DNA of 64,000 bases from Microcaldota archaeon (GCA_021821445.1 JAKACK010000001.1:1-64000), one strand, 5' to 3'. Positions 17,448-26,058 are shown, numbered from the stretch's first letter. Notes: a model not told the origin generated them from the letters alone. Program-made: numbers and translations.

Positions 17448-17963
17448 TTATATATCGATTACTACGTCAGTCTTATATTTACCCTTGATATTTTTTATGG
17501 ATAAATTGTATCTGGATACCCCTTTTACCTCTATTTCAGAATACTTATTAGCTTTCTTAACAGATTCCAATTTCATAATTGCATATATTTTCTTCTTAGT
17601 CTTTCTTATTTTGATCTCTATGACCTTATACACAAATACCCCTCTATAATCTGCTATTGAAAGGGTATCTTGAAGTAAATACCAAAGTATATCATATTCA
17701 GAATCAGAACCTATAGAGGCCGAATCTTTTATTGTCAATACATAAGTTTTTTTAATTACTGAATTATTTACATCCTTTTTTATTTTATTTATGTCTGCTA
17801 TAGTATTTGACATTGCCAATACTGAATTCGCTAATACTTCACATAAACTATTTCCATATGCCTCAAATTCAACATCTGCGGTATGTGGCAAATATTTAAA
17901 TTTCTTGGAATTAATTTTTAATTGTGAGTCGGAAGTTTCAGTGTTAGTGTGATTATTAGTCAT
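17448..17963 (-). CDS. Archease
   Basis: Archease helps the RNA ligase RtcB become guanylylated and turn over, in tRNA splicing and repair. The N-terminal FKYLPHTADVEFEAYGNSL matches the signature with the metal-binding HTAD. The body has DILWYLLQDTLSIADYRGVF and VKGVSRYNLSIKNIKGKYKTDVVIDI, the family end. The 171 residues include a short N-terminal extension (TNNHTNTETSDS) and an insertion in the middle, so it is longer than the usual ~140. A functional link to the tRNA intron at 57.4 kb is plausible, since spliced halves need ligation. GGTGA lies upstream of the ATG. Confidence 0.9.
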   Translation of the reverse strand: MTNNHTNTETSDSQLKINSKKFKYLPHTADVEFEAYGNSLCEVLANSVLAMSNTIADINKIKKDVNNSVIKKTYVLTIKDSASIGSDSEYDILWYLLQDTLSIADYRGVFVYKVIEIKIRKTKKKIYAIMKLESVKKANKYSEIEVKGVSRYNLSIKNIKGKYKTDVVIDI

Positions 17964-18158
17964 GATTTCACCTATATTTTTTAATTTTTTAGCAGCTATC
18001 TGTGTTTATATTATAAATTGATAAAATATTCCTTATTTGGATTTAATCAAAATATATATATTTATATTCGTTAATATATTTATAAGTCCTATGAAGAAAA
18101 GAGTAACTGCTGATATATGATGATACCCATATCGGCTGAGGGCGATGGTGGAAATTTA

Positions 18159-19712
18159 ATGCTTAAAAATAAATTGTCAGACGGTAAAATATTAGGAATT
18201 CTAATTCTACTTGCTAGTTTTTTATTGATTGAATACCCCTCATTGGCATCTACTCCATTTGTAATATCTGATGTAAATCAAGCGAGTTATATAATAGTTG
18301 TATTAATAATGCTTCCTCTGACTATCTTAATATCATTAAAAGAGGATATCCACATTAACAGAAATTTGAAAAGTTATATTTTTGGTATATTCATATTTCT
18401 ATTATATCTTTTGGCATTCGCTTATATTAGAGTTTCATTTTCTTATGGTTTTACGGCATATCGTATTGATGGTATTTTATTGCCGCTAATTTTAATCGCA
18501 CTTATATCTATAATTTTTGGCATTTCTGAGATTAAAAAATTTAAATTTTTATTGGTATATGCTTTATTCGCTTCACCCATATTATTAATTCCGATATTAA
18601 ATTATAATTTACATTTCACGTATTTAAATGCAGGAATTGTATTCGCTATCTTAAAGGATATTGGAATACCTGTAAAAGAATCCGGATTAAATATATTTTT
18701 AGGAGGTTCGGAAATATCTATTGCATCTACCTGTACAGATATTGGAGCATTTGTATCCCTTGCTATGTTTTTATTACCAATAGCGTACTTTTATTCAGGT
18801 AAACTTAAAAATAAGATACTTTGGGTTGTATCCTCTATACTTTTGTTGTTTGTTCTGAATCTGTCAAGAATGCTTTCAATAAGCTTAATATGGGTTTATT
18901 ATGGTATAGGGAGTGCAACTTCTACATTACATGTTTTTCTTGGAGAGATTTTATTTGATATAACTATAATAGTAATGATAGTGATAGCGTATAAATTTAG
19001 ATTAAAGATAACAAAAATAGAGGAGGGCACTTATAAAAAATATTATAACTCTATAAAAGCTAATATAAAACCAAGTTATTTTGTTATATTGGTAATAGCA
19101 ATTATATCTATTTTAGGTTTATTTATGAATTATCCTATAACCCAGGTAAATTCTTATAATGCTTTAGAATTTGTAACTTTAAATAAAACAGTGGCAGATA
19201 ACATTACAGAATATGGGGTTTTGAGAGATTTGGAAAATATAAATATGACAATAGTATATCTAGGTCAGATGAATTCGAGTAATAGTATTCAACAAAATGA
19301 TCAGATGTTTGCATTATCAAATTCCACTTTTAAAAGCAATTCTATAATTGATGTAATAGTATACCCTTCTTATAAACCTGTTCCGAATAAGAGATTACTT
19401 TTTAATAATACTAAAATTGAAAAAAAGAGTTCATTATTATTGAATAATGGGTTGGTAATAAATTATGATTATGTAATATCGAATGGAACTGTATTTTACA
19501 CCAATATATTTTCAGTTCCATACAAAGTAAAAAATTCTAATTACATATCGTTAAATTATTTAGTTATAACAACTAAGGATTATAATGGTTGCACGATAAA
19601 TGATTCTTTATCCAATAGAATTGATTCATTTATTTATAATTTATTAAATGGGAATAAAATATCTGCAAGATATTTGTGTGTAAGTTATAAGCTTGCTGAA
19701 GGTAATACCTAA
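18159..19712 (+). CDS. Archaeosortase/exosortase family transpeptidase
   Basis: An integral membrane cysteine protease-like enzyme expected to cleave and transfer surface proteins that carry a C-terminal sorting signal. I start at ATG 18159, because GATGGTGGA precedes it by six bases; the ORF opens at 18117. About eight helices form the core. The catalytic Cys lies in STCTDIGAF (about residue 192), the Arg in LNLSRMLSI (about 237), and the His in TLHVFLGEILF (about 258), the ordered triad of the family. A C-terminal outer domain of about 180 residues follows, as in the exosortase-plus-extension forms. Its substrate proteins are not obvious in the window. It overlaps the Nudix gene by one base. 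Confidence 0.85.
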   Translation: MLKNKLSDGKILGILILLASFLLIEYPSLASTPFVISDVNQASYIIVVLIMLPLTILISLKEDIHINRNLKSYIFGIFIFLLYLLAFAYIRVSFSYGFTAYRIDGILLPLILIALISIIFGISEIKKFKFLLVYALFASPILLIPILNYNLHFTYLNAGIVFAILKDIGIPVKESGLNIFLGGSEISIASTCTDIGAFVSLAMFLLPIAYFYSGKLKNKILWVVSSILLLFVLNLSRMLSISLIWVYYGIGSATSTLHVFLGEILFDITIIVMIVIAYKFRLKITKIEEGTYKKYYNSIKANIKPSYFVILVIAIISILGLFMNYPITQVNSYNALEFVTLNKTVADNITEYGVLRDLENINMTIVYLGQMNSSNSIQQNDQMFALSNSTFKSNSIIDVIVYPSYKPVPNKRLLFNNTKIEKKSSLLLNNGLVINYDYVISNGTVFYTNIFSVPYKVKNSNYISLNYLVITTKDYNGCTINDSLSNRIDSFIYNLLNGNKISARYLCVSYKLAEGNT

Positions 19713-20146
19713 TGGATAATGAAAAAGACGCTGGCATAATAATTTATAAATGCGATGAAGGATCTCCAAAATTCTTATTTTTGAAACGAAAAAAAGGATG
19801 GTTAGATTTACCTAAAGGACATTTAGAGAGTAACGAAACTATTGAGCAAGCTGCAATTAGGGAAACCTTTGAAGAAACGGGTATAAAAATTATTACCTTA
19901 ACTGATAAATTTAGGTTTCAGATAAAATATATAATACCAAAAAATTATTTTGGATTTAAATCTGAAAAAACAGTTGATTTCTTTCTGAAAAAAATTGATG
20001 ATGACCAAATTATTAAAATATCAGATGAACATGTTGGTTATATTTGGCTAAACGAGGATTCTGCAATAAAATTATTAAGTTTTGAAAATCAAATAGAGCT
20101 ATTGAAAAATGTATCTAATTATATTAAAACTAATAGATTATGCTAA
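19712..20146 (+). CDS. Nudix hydrolase, Ap4A pyrophosphatase-like
   Basis: A 144-residue Nudix protein. The Nudix box GHLESNETIEQAAIRETFEE plus TGI fits GX5EX7REUXEEXGU exactly, so magnesium-dependent pyrophosphate hydrolysis is expected. The early KRKKGWLDLPKGHLE segment and the length match bis(5'-nucleosyl)-tetraphosphatase-like archaeal members; other nucleotide substrates are possible. The start ATG overlaps the stop of the archaeosortase gene (TAATG), so translation is probably coupled, although no functional link is evident. Confidence 0.92.
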   Translation: MDNEKDAGIIIYKCDEGSPKFLFLKRKKGWLDLPKGHLESNETIEQAAIRETFEETGIKIITLTDKFRFQIKYIIPKNYFGFKSEKTVDFFLKKIDDDQIIKISDEHVGYIWLNEDSAIKLLSFENQIELLKNVSNYIKTNRLC

Positions 20147-20279
20147 TTTGTATTCATAATCTATTTTATATTTCTTATCGACATATGGCGTATAATTATA
20201 AATCTTGTACATAACATTTAAATAGGTAATTAATAACCAATTATAATTGAATATTAAATTTTGATTTAATATATAAAAC

Positions 20280-20394
20280 AACTGTGATATATGTGCAAGG
20301 ATATGAGTTTAACACTGTAAGAAAATCTTGGTTCTATAGCATGAGTGTTAACTTTATACATATCCTAAATGGATGCATTGGCATTATTACAGTT
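20280..20394 (+). ncRNA. Candidate structured RNA or regulatory leader
   Basis: A 115-nt stretch folds into a long interrupted helix. The outer stem is AACTGTGAT/ATTACAGTT (one G-T), then GTGCA/TGCAT, then AGGATATG/CATATCCT, then AGTTTAACACT/AGTGTTAACT with one bulged T. The apical loop contains a small AAGA/TCTT hairpin. That is over 30 paired bases in an AT-rich gap without ORFs. TATA-like TTAATATATAAA lies at about 20264-20275. It could be an independent small RNA; an H/ACA guide is conceivable, since ACA follows the outer stem at 20398. It could also be the 5' leader of the winged-helix gene at 20461. Family unknown. Confidence 0.5.
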
Positions 20395-20415
20395 AAGACA
20401 GTTAATAATTCAGCT

Positions 20416-20475
20416 TATCATCTGCCTGCATAAATTATTAATATTTTTTTGGTGGTTTATGTGAGGCGGATGATA
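20416..20475 (+). promoter_or_regulatory. 12-bp inverted repeat flanking the ribosome site and start codon
   Basis: TATCATCTGCCT (20416-20427) pairs with AGGCGGATGATA (20464-20475) over 12 positions with one G-T wobble. The loop holds GGTGG (20451-20455) and the GTG start (20461), while the right arm covers codons 2-5. As RNA it could mask or expose the initiation region. As DNA it is a dyad that the winged-helix product could bind. Confidence 0.6.
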
Positions 20476-20862
20476 TCTAATGTAGATTTTAATAGGGGGG
20501 GTTTAGCTGAAAAGCATCCCAAACTTTCTGAAAAAGAACTTTTAGCGATAGCTGAAATGGGTACAGATAAAATAGACAGTGCATCAAGTTTTGTATCCTA
20601 TATAAGCGAGATGTACGGGTTACCTAAAAGCTCAATGTGGTATAATCTAAAAAGATTAAAAAAATGCAACTTGGTTGATTTTGCAACAAAAGATGAAAAA
20701 GGAAAATCGTTGCATTTAACTGAAGATGGTATTAACATATATAAAAGTATAAAATCTAGGAAAGAAGAGTTAATAGAGAAATTTTCAGAGGAATTTGATG
20801 ATGATTTGCCTGTAAATGATACTAAATATTATAGAGGTATACCATTTAGTGATGACAGATAA
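20461..20862 (+). CDS. Winged-helix (MarR/ArsR-like) regulator
   Basis: I choose GTG 20461, five bases after GGTGG; the ORF opens at TTG 20449 inside the ribosome site, and ATG 20470 is another option. The product is about 133 residues with one winged-helix domain: ELLAIAEMG, then YISEMYGLPKSSMWYNLKRLKKCNLVDF as the recognition region, and a wing KGKSLHLTEDGINIYKSIK. It ends in an acidic tail (FSEEFDDDLP). A structured leader and a start-codon dyad precede it, suggesting tight control and perhaps autoregulation. A strong terminator hairpin follows. The regulated genes are unknown. Confidence 0.8.
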   Translation: MRRMISNVDFNRGGLAEKHPKLSEKELLAIAEMGTDKIDSASSFVSYISEMYGLPKSSMWYNLKRLKKCNLVDFATKDEKGKSLHLTEDGINIYKSIKSRKEELIEKFSEEFDDDLPVNDTKYYRGIPFSDDR

Positions 20863-20886
20863 CGCTTCTTTTGGATATGGTGTGGG

Positions 20887-20922
20887 GAGACCAGTAGAAA
20901 AATTCTACTGGTCTCTAATATG
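20887..20922. terminator. Bidirectional 13-bp hairpin terminator
   Basis: GAGACCAGTAGAA (20887-20899) and TTCTACTGGTCTC (20903-20915) pair perfectly around an AAA loop. The hairpin lies between the convergent winged-helix and alkyltransferase genes. The right arm encodes the last codons and stop of the minus-strand gene. T/A-rich flanks on both sides suit termination in both directions. Confidence 0.75.
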
Positions 20923-21132
20923 TTCATTTTTTAATAAAAACAGCTTATGCATGTTACCTCCGTAACTGTATCTTCCATTTTTTCCGTTATTTTTTATAAC
21001 TCTGTGACATGGTATTATTAGAGGTAATGGATTTTTTCTTAGTGCTGTTCCTACAGCTCGATAAGCATTTGGATTTCCTATCGCTCTTGCTATTTCAGAA
21101 TAAGATTTTGTTTCTCCTTTTTTTATACTCAT
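20905..21132 (-). CDS. Single-domain O6-alkylguanine-DNA alkyltransferase-like protein
   Basis: Only the DNA-binding/active-site domain is present: IKKGETKSYSEIARAIGNPNAYRAVGTALRKNP, then LIIPCHRVI with the alkyl-accepting Cys, and a final GGNMHKLFLL. Family members normally have an N-terminal RNase H-like domain and about 150-170 residues; this has 75. Upstream the frame closes at a TAA thirteen codons before the start, and no domain-like sequence lies there. Because PCHR is intact, it is not an alkyltransferase-like protein of the Trp-substituted kind. The GTG just before the ATG is an alternative start. It could be a minimal repair enzyme or a decaying gene. Confidence 0.82.
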   Translation of the reverse strand: MSIKKGETKSYSEIARAIGNPNAYRAVGTALRKNPLPLIIPCHRVIKNNGKNGRYSYGGNMHKLFLLKNEHIRDQ

Positions 21133-21276
21133 CACATAAATTAATACTTTTTTTTTGAAATTCTGTTATATGGTAAATATCTAATAAATGAAGTATGTAT
21201 TCATTTGATAATATAAGTTTTTTTCTCATAAAGATAAATATAAATACAATAATATATAATTATTAATGGTGAGATT

Positions 21277-22188
21277 ATGGATCCTTCTTCAAAGATATGG
21301 TTGGATGGAGAAATTTTGAAATATTCTGATGCTAAAGTACCTATATTGACACACTCATTACAGTATGGAAGTGGTATATTTGAAGGTATAAGGTCATATA
21401 AAGGTGAAAATGGTACAACGGGTATATTCCGTTTAGATGAACATATTGATCGTTTTTTTCATACTGCTAGTATTTATTCAATGAAATTGGGTTATTCAAA
21501 AGAAGAGTTAAAAAAAGCCATTGTAGATATTTTAAAGGATAATAATCTTGAGGATAGTTATATAAGACCTTTTGCGTTTTATAATGATGATTCAATAGGT
21601 ATGGCAACTAAAAACAAAAAGATAAGTGTTTTTATAGGGGCAATGCCTTTCGGAGCTTATTTTGCTAATAAAATGGAGGGTATAAGATGTAAAGTTTCAT
21701 CTTGGAATAGAATAAATTCAACTATTTTACCTGTTCAAGCAAAAGCTAGTGGCAATTATATAAATTCTATAATTGCGAGCAATGAAGCTTATAACTTAGG
21801 TTACGATGAAGCTATAATGATATCAAATGGTTATGTTAGTGAAGGACCTGGTGAGAATATATTTATGATAAAAAATAATGAATTAATAACTCCGGCCCCT
21901 TCCGATGATATACTTTTAGGTATAACTAGGGATACAATAATTAAATTTGCACCTTCGCTTGGTTATAAAGTAATCGAGCGTAGGATAAGCAGAGCTGAGT
22001 TGTACTTAGCAGATGAGGTATTTTTTGCAGGAACTGCTGCAGAGATAACTCCTATAATTGAAGTAGATAATATAAAAATTGGAAATGGGGAAGTAGGAGA
22101 AATTACTAAAAAAATAGCTGAAAAATATAATGATATAGTAAGGGGTAAGAATTCCTCTTATTTAAATTCAATCACTTATATAAATTGA
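21277..22188 (+). CDS. ilvE: Branched-chain amino acid aminotransferase
   Basis: A PLP-dependent fold-type IV enzyme interconverting branched-chain 2-oxo acids and amino acids with glutamate. KIWLDGEILKYSDAKVPILTHSLQYGSGIFEGIR is the classic N-terminus. The PLP lysine lies in VQAKASGNYINS. GYDEAIMISNGYVSEGPGENIF and FFAGTAAEITPI complete the cofactor and carboxylate sites. At 303 residues the length is normal. The ATG follows GGTGAGATT. No other Val/Leu/Ile biosynthetic gene is near, so in a reduced genome it may serve salvage or catabolism rather than full synthesis. Confidence 0.95.
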   Translation: MDPSSKIWLDGEILKYSDAKVPILTHSLQYGSGIFEGIRSYKGENGTTGIFRLDEHIDRFFHTASIYSMKLGYSKEELKKAIVDILKDNNLEDSYIRPFAFYNDDSIGMATKNKKISVFIGAMPFGAYFANKMEGIRCKVSSWNRINSTILPVQAKASGNYINSIIASNEAYNLGYDEAIMISNGYVSEGPGENIFMIKNNELITPAPSDDILLGITRDTIIKFAPSLGYKVIERRISRAELYLADEVFFAGTAAEITPIIEVDNIKIGNGEVGEITKKIAEKYNDIVRGKNSSYLNSITYIN

Positions 22189-22554
22189 TTATAACAACTT
22201 TAATCTTCCAGTTATTTGGTCTAGATCCTTACTAAACCACGGACCTATACCTAAAGCAGTTTTTGTGTTTGGTGGTACTTCAGTTAATCCTGCATCACTT
22301 ACAAGTGCGCATGGAACTTTCTTAAATTTAAATGCTTCAAATAACTTAATAAGAGATGTTTCATCAGTAACCTTGAGTACAATTTTTTTCTCTCCTTCTT
22401 GCAGCCATTCTTTAACTACAGATTCATCAATATTTAATGCGTTTATATAACTCATCAATGATGCATGAGCAGCTTGTGCTGCTATTTTACCTTTACCCAT
22501 ATTTAAATCAGACCTTATTATTATCACTTGTTTTATTTCGCCACTCCTCAACAT
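22189..22554 (-). CDS. pth2: Peptidyl-tRNA hydrolase, archaeal type
   Basis: Pth2 releases peptides from prematurely dropped peptidyl-tRNA. The 121 residues cover the family: QVIIIRSDLNMGKGKIAAQAAHAS (active-site lysine and His region), VLKVTDETSLIKLFEAF, and PCALVSDAGLTEVPPNTKTALGIGPW. The start codon is preceded by GTGAT. Its stop abuts the ilvE stop in convergent orientation. Nothing unusual. Confidence 0.96.
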   Translation of the reverse strand: MLRSGEIKQVIIIRSDLNMGKGKIAAQAAHASLMSYINALNIDESVVKEWLQEGEKKIVLKVTDETSLIKLFEAFKFKKVPCALVSDAGLTEVPPNTKTALGIGPWFSKDLDQITGRLKLL

Positions 22555-22639
22555 ATTTGATCACTTTAAATTCAATATAACTAATATTTAATACACATAA
22601 TTAAGTATTTGATTGGTAAAATATTAGTTAGTGATTAAA

Positions 22640-22846
22640 ATGCTTGAATGTAGTGTATGTCATTCTAAAATATTCTTGTGTGATATTTGTCAGAGAGATT
22701 TCAGTGAATTTGGACAGGTATACTGTTACGGGGGAGGTCATTATTGCAGTTATGAATGCGTGAAAAATGCTTCAGGTTTAAGCCTAGAAGAAGCACAAAC
22801 AGATACAACAGTAGCAACAGCAGAAAATACAAAAGATGATTATTAA
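22640..22846 (+). CDS. Small zinc-binding protein
   Basis: A 68-residue protein from ATG 22640; the ORF opens at GTG 22631, which is part of the GTGAT ribosome site. It carries several metal-ligand pairs: CSVCHSKIFLCDIC, then CYGGGHYCSYEC, enough for two zinc sites. The second part resembles a treble-clef or MYM/TRASH-like arrangement. The tail is Thr/Ala/Glu-rich. Small zinc proteins of this kind are common in archaea and may act in transcription or protein interaction; the function is unknown. Confidence 0.65.
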   Translation: MLECSVCHSKIFLCDICQRDFSEFGQVYCYGGGHYCSYECVKNASGLSLEEAQTDTTVATAENTKDDY

Positions 22847-22864
22847 TTATTTATTTTTTTAAAA

Positions 22865-22939
22865 CGGACCCGGTGGGATTTGAACCCACGACTTAGAGGT
22901 TAAAAGCCTCCCACTCTGGCCAAGCTGAGTTACGGGTCC
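22865..22939 (-). tRNA. tRNA-Lys (TTT)
   Basis: On the minus strand the acceptor GGACCCG pairs with CGGGTCC, with discriminator G and no encoded CCA. The D-stem is CTC/GAG with a loop containing GGCC. The anticodon stem GGAGG/CCTCT encloses CTTTTAA, giving anticodon TTT. The T-arm GTGGG TTCAAAT CCCAC is canonical. There is no intron. Confidence 0.95.
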
Positions 22940-23089
22940 ACCTCTTAATCTTAATAAGTTATCATTAGAATTTTAGTATTTAATTTATGATTTATTAGAT
23001 AAATATTATAAATATTTATAATTGATGCATTTATTTATATAAAAGCTATAAATTAATTTTACATAAACTTTATGATTAATTTATTAGTG

Positions 23090-23114
23090 GCTTTTATATT
23101 TGGATATAAAAAGC
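23090..23114 (+). promoter_or_regulatory. Hairpin/dyad upstream of the membrane AAA gene
   Basis: GCTTTTATAT and ATATAAAAAGC are complementary with one bulged base around a TTGG loop, about 60-80 bp before the AAA ATPase start and just upstream of the TATA-like AATATATAAATAATATA. It could be an operator. In AT-rich DNA the match is only moderately striking. The rest of the 22940-23172 gap shows nothing else. Confidence 0.3.
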
Positions 23115-23172
23115 AATATATAAATAATATAAAGCTAAAATTAAATAATAAGTTTGTGTTCAGTGCTTTCGT

Positions 23173-25938
23173 ATGTCAAATTTAACGAAAAATGATAAGA
23201 TAAAAAGTGAAAACGTAAAGCTTATGGTAAAGAAGAGGCATAAATTACCATTATTTATCTATGATTTTAGCAATTATCTTCAAAATCTTTACTTAAATAA
23301 AAACTTCTTTGATACTGTTTTAATATTTCTGGCATTTTTATTTATAAATTTGTCTTTTCCTGCATATCCTATATTAATACTTATACCTCTTTTTATAATA
23401 TTATCTGCAGTTTCTATTTTCCATCCATATGCGGGGTTAATAGCATTTGCAGTTTTATCATTCCCTATTGCAATAATAGAATTTCCATTATTAGCGTGGT
23501 TGATGCTTCCAATTATAAGCTTGGTACTAATATTGGGGTATATGCATTATAGATCTATAATCCTACTTTTTATTTTAGTAGTCTTACCATTTTCTCCTTT
23601 GGGTTATTTATTAGAAATTCCATTTTTAATATTGACCCCATTAATTATAGGTTTTAAAAGATCTGCAGCAGTTTATGCATTTTCTATTATTTCAATTGTT
23701 ATACTTTCTGGTATTTTAGGAATTTCTAATACCGGATTTATATTTTATAATCAAACGGTAGCACATAGTCAGATAGTTTCACATTACACCTTGATAGCAA
23801 AATACATGGTTATGTCCTCTAATGTTCGTACTTCCATAAACTCATTTATACCTGATTTATCAAAATCTTTGGGATTATTCTCAAGCCCTCTTTTAACTAA
23901 TAATATTTCAAGTATGTTTGATATTGTTCCTGTTGCTTTAGTAAGTCAGATAACCTACTTATTGGAGATGGTGGTGTTCATTCTAATTGCTTTTATAATT
24001 GCATATTTTGCAACTAATATTAGAAGCAAATATAAGGGATCAATATCATCAATATATGGAATAGGATTCCCTATAGTTATAGTAATGTTTTTCATAATTT
24101 TTAGTATAAAAACAGTTAGTTTAATGTACATAACTCCTTTTATAAGTTTTATAATCGCACCTTTTGTAATTTATCTATTAGAATTATATGGTATAAATAT
24201 TGTTGATGCCCTTAATGTAAAGAAAAATGATTTAAGAATGAAATTTGGAGATACTTTTGAAGATCTAAGCACTGGAATGACAAATGAAACATTTGATGAT
24301 ATAGCAGATAGTGAAGCGGTAAAGGAGGAGTTAAAAGAATCTATAATAGCACCTTTAGAACTTAAAGGAATATCAAAAGCTTATAACATGACACCCATTA
24401 AAGGAGTTCTTCTATTTGGACCCCCAGGAAATGGAAAAACAAAGCTAATGCGTGCACTTTCTAATGAAATACATGCAGGGTTTTATTATTTAAAAGCGCC
24501 TACAATAATATCTGCTTATCCAGGTGAATCTGAAAAAAAGATAAATAATATATTTGAAACTGCAAAGAAAAATGTACCTTGTGTACTTTTTATTGACGAA
24601 ATAGATAGTATTGCAGCTTCTAGAAAAAGTGAAACTGATGACATACATAAAAATTTGTTATCCCAATTATTAATGGAAATGGACGGGTTTGAAAAATTAG
24701 ATAAAGTTGTAGTTGTAGCTGCTACAAATATGCCAGATAAACTTGATCCTGCTATATTAAGACCTGGTAGATTGGATAAAGCTATTTATATGCATTTACC
24801 TGATTTGAATGGAAGAAAAGAGATATTTTCAATGTATCTAAAAGGTCTTCCATTAGCCCCTGATATAAATATAAATGCTTTGGCTGAAGCTACTCCACGT
24901 TATTCTGGCGCTGATATAAAGAGTATTTGTGAAACAGTATCACAAGTTGTAGGAAGTAAAGCGGCAAAAGAACATAAAATATTAGAGATAAATCAGAATG
25001 ATATAAATGAAATTATAAAGAGGATACACCCTTCAACCACATTTGCAGAAATGGAAGAGTACAATACGTTTGAAATGGACTTTAGAAGAAGCCGTGGTAT
25101 GGAACCAGTAGAAGAAGCAGATGACAATATAACAATAGATAATGTCGTGGGTCTTTCCGATGCTAAAAACGCAATTGTTGAGGCTATACAAATACCATTA
25201 ATGCACCCTGATTTAATTAAAAAGTATGATATAAAATCAATAAATGGAGTCCTATTATTTGGACCACCAGGAACTGGAAAAACAATGCTTATGAAGGCAA
25301 TAAAGGGAGACTTTAAAGGTGTGAATACTTTAGAACTTGATGGAGCAGATGTGGAACGTGAAGGTATTGAAAAAGCAAATCAAACTATAAAGGACCTTTT
25401 CTCAAGAGCATTGGACAATAAACCTGCAATAATATTTATAGATGAAATAGATGGGCTTATAAGATCAAGAGACAATTCAAGCGAATATTCTTCACAAATA
25501 ACAAGTCAGTTATTACAAGAGATGGATGGTATAAGAAAATCAAGTGGAGTAGTAGTTGTAGCTGCTACAAATAGACCAAATGATTTAGATGTTGCATTAC
25601 TAAGGGCAGGTAGATTTGATAAATTGGTATATGTACCACCACCAAATCCAAAAGAACGTGCAATGATATTTAGGGAATACCTTATAAATACACCATTAGC
25701 AGATAATTTTAAGTTTTCAAAGCTTGCGAATGAAACTAGAGGTTTTACTGGTGCTGATATATATGGTATATGTAGAGAGGTAAAGATGAGAGCGCTTGAA
25801 AGAGATATAAAAACAGGAAATGATGCTGTAATAAGTTATAAGGATGTTATGAATGTTATAGTTAATACAAAGCCTTCTGCATCTGAAGGATCTCTTAATA
25901 GCTACCTTAATTTCCTTTCAAGATATGGAAGAGCCTAA
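23173..25938 (+). CDS. Membrane-anchored tandem AAA ATPase (Cdc48/VAT-like)
   Basis: A 921-residue protein. Residues 45-345 are mostly hydrophobic, with about eight helices and an outer loop near 190-260. Two Cdc48-type AAA modules follow. D1 has GPPGNGKT (416-423) and FIDEID (473-478); LRPGRLDK carries the arginine finger. D2 has GPPGTGKT (697-704), FIDEID and LRAGRFDK. Canonical Cdc48/VAT has a soluble N domain; here it is replaced by a membrane domain. The likely job is ATP-driven extraction or unfolding of membrane proteins, perhaps feeding a protease. In D1 the pore-loop region reads KAPTIISAYPGESEKK. Both nucleotide sites look intact. Confidence 0.9.
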   Translation: MSNLTKNDKIKSENVKLMVKKRHKLPLFIYDFSNYLQNLYLNKNFFDTVLIFLAFLFINLSFPAYPILILIPLFIILSAVSIFHPYAGLIAFAVLSFPIAIIEFPLLAWLMLPIISLVLILGYMHYRSIILLFILVVLPFSPLGYLLEIPFLILTPLIIGFKRSAAVYAFSIISIVILSGILGISNTGFIFYNQTVAHSQIVSHYTLIAKYMVMSSNVRTSINSFIPDLSKSLGLFSSPLLTNNISSMFDIVPVALVSQITYLLEMVVFILIAFIIAYFATNIRSKYKGSISSIYGIGFPIVIVMFFIIFSIKTVSLMYITPFISFIIAPFVIYLLELYGINIVDALNVKKNDLRMKFGDTFEDLSTGMTNETFDDIADSEAVKEELKESIIAPLELKGISKAYNMTPIKGVLLFGPPGNGKTKLMRALSNEIHAGFYYLKAPTIISAYPGESEKKINNIFETAKKNVPCVLFIDEIDSIAASRKSETDDIHKNLLSQLLMEMDGFEKLDKVVVVAATNMPDKLDPAILRPGRLDKAIYMHLPDLNGRKEIFSMYLKGLPLAPDININALAEATPRYSGADIKSICETVSQVVGSKAAKEHKILEINQNDINEIIKRIHPSTTFAEMEEYNTFEMDFRRSRGMEPVEEADDNITIDNVVGLSDAKNAIVEAIQIPLMHPDLIKKYDIKSINGVLLFGPPGTGKTMLMKAIKGDFKGVNTLELDGADVEREGIEKANQTIKDLFSRALDNKPAIIFIDEIDGLIRSRDNSSEYSSQITSQLLQEMDGIRKSSGVVVVAATNRPNDLDVALLRAGRFDKLVYVPPPNPKERAMIFREYLINTPLADNFKFSKLANETRGFTGADIYGICREVKMRALERDIKTGNDAVISYKDVMNVIVNTKPSASEGSLNSYLNFLSRYGRA

Positions 25939-25973
25939 ATAACTTAACATAATATATATTAGATTTATTAAAA

Positions 25974-26058
25974 GCAGGGATAGCAAAGCCCGGCCAAATG
26001 CGGTGGGTTTAGGGCCCATTCTCGTAGGAGTTCGTGAGTTCAAATCTCACTCCCTGCA
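25974..26058 (+). tRNA. tRNA-Leu (TAG)
   Basis: The acceptor GCAGGGA/TCCCTGC pairs fully, with discriminator A. The D-arm has GCA/TGC around the AAGCCCGGCCAAA loop typical of class II archaeal tRNAs. The anticodon stem GTGGG/CCCAT encloses TTTAGGG, so the anticodon is TAG. A long variable arm and the T-arm GTGAG TTCAAAT CTCAC follow. There is no intron and no encoded CCA; a T run after the gene should terminate it. Confidence 0.94.
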
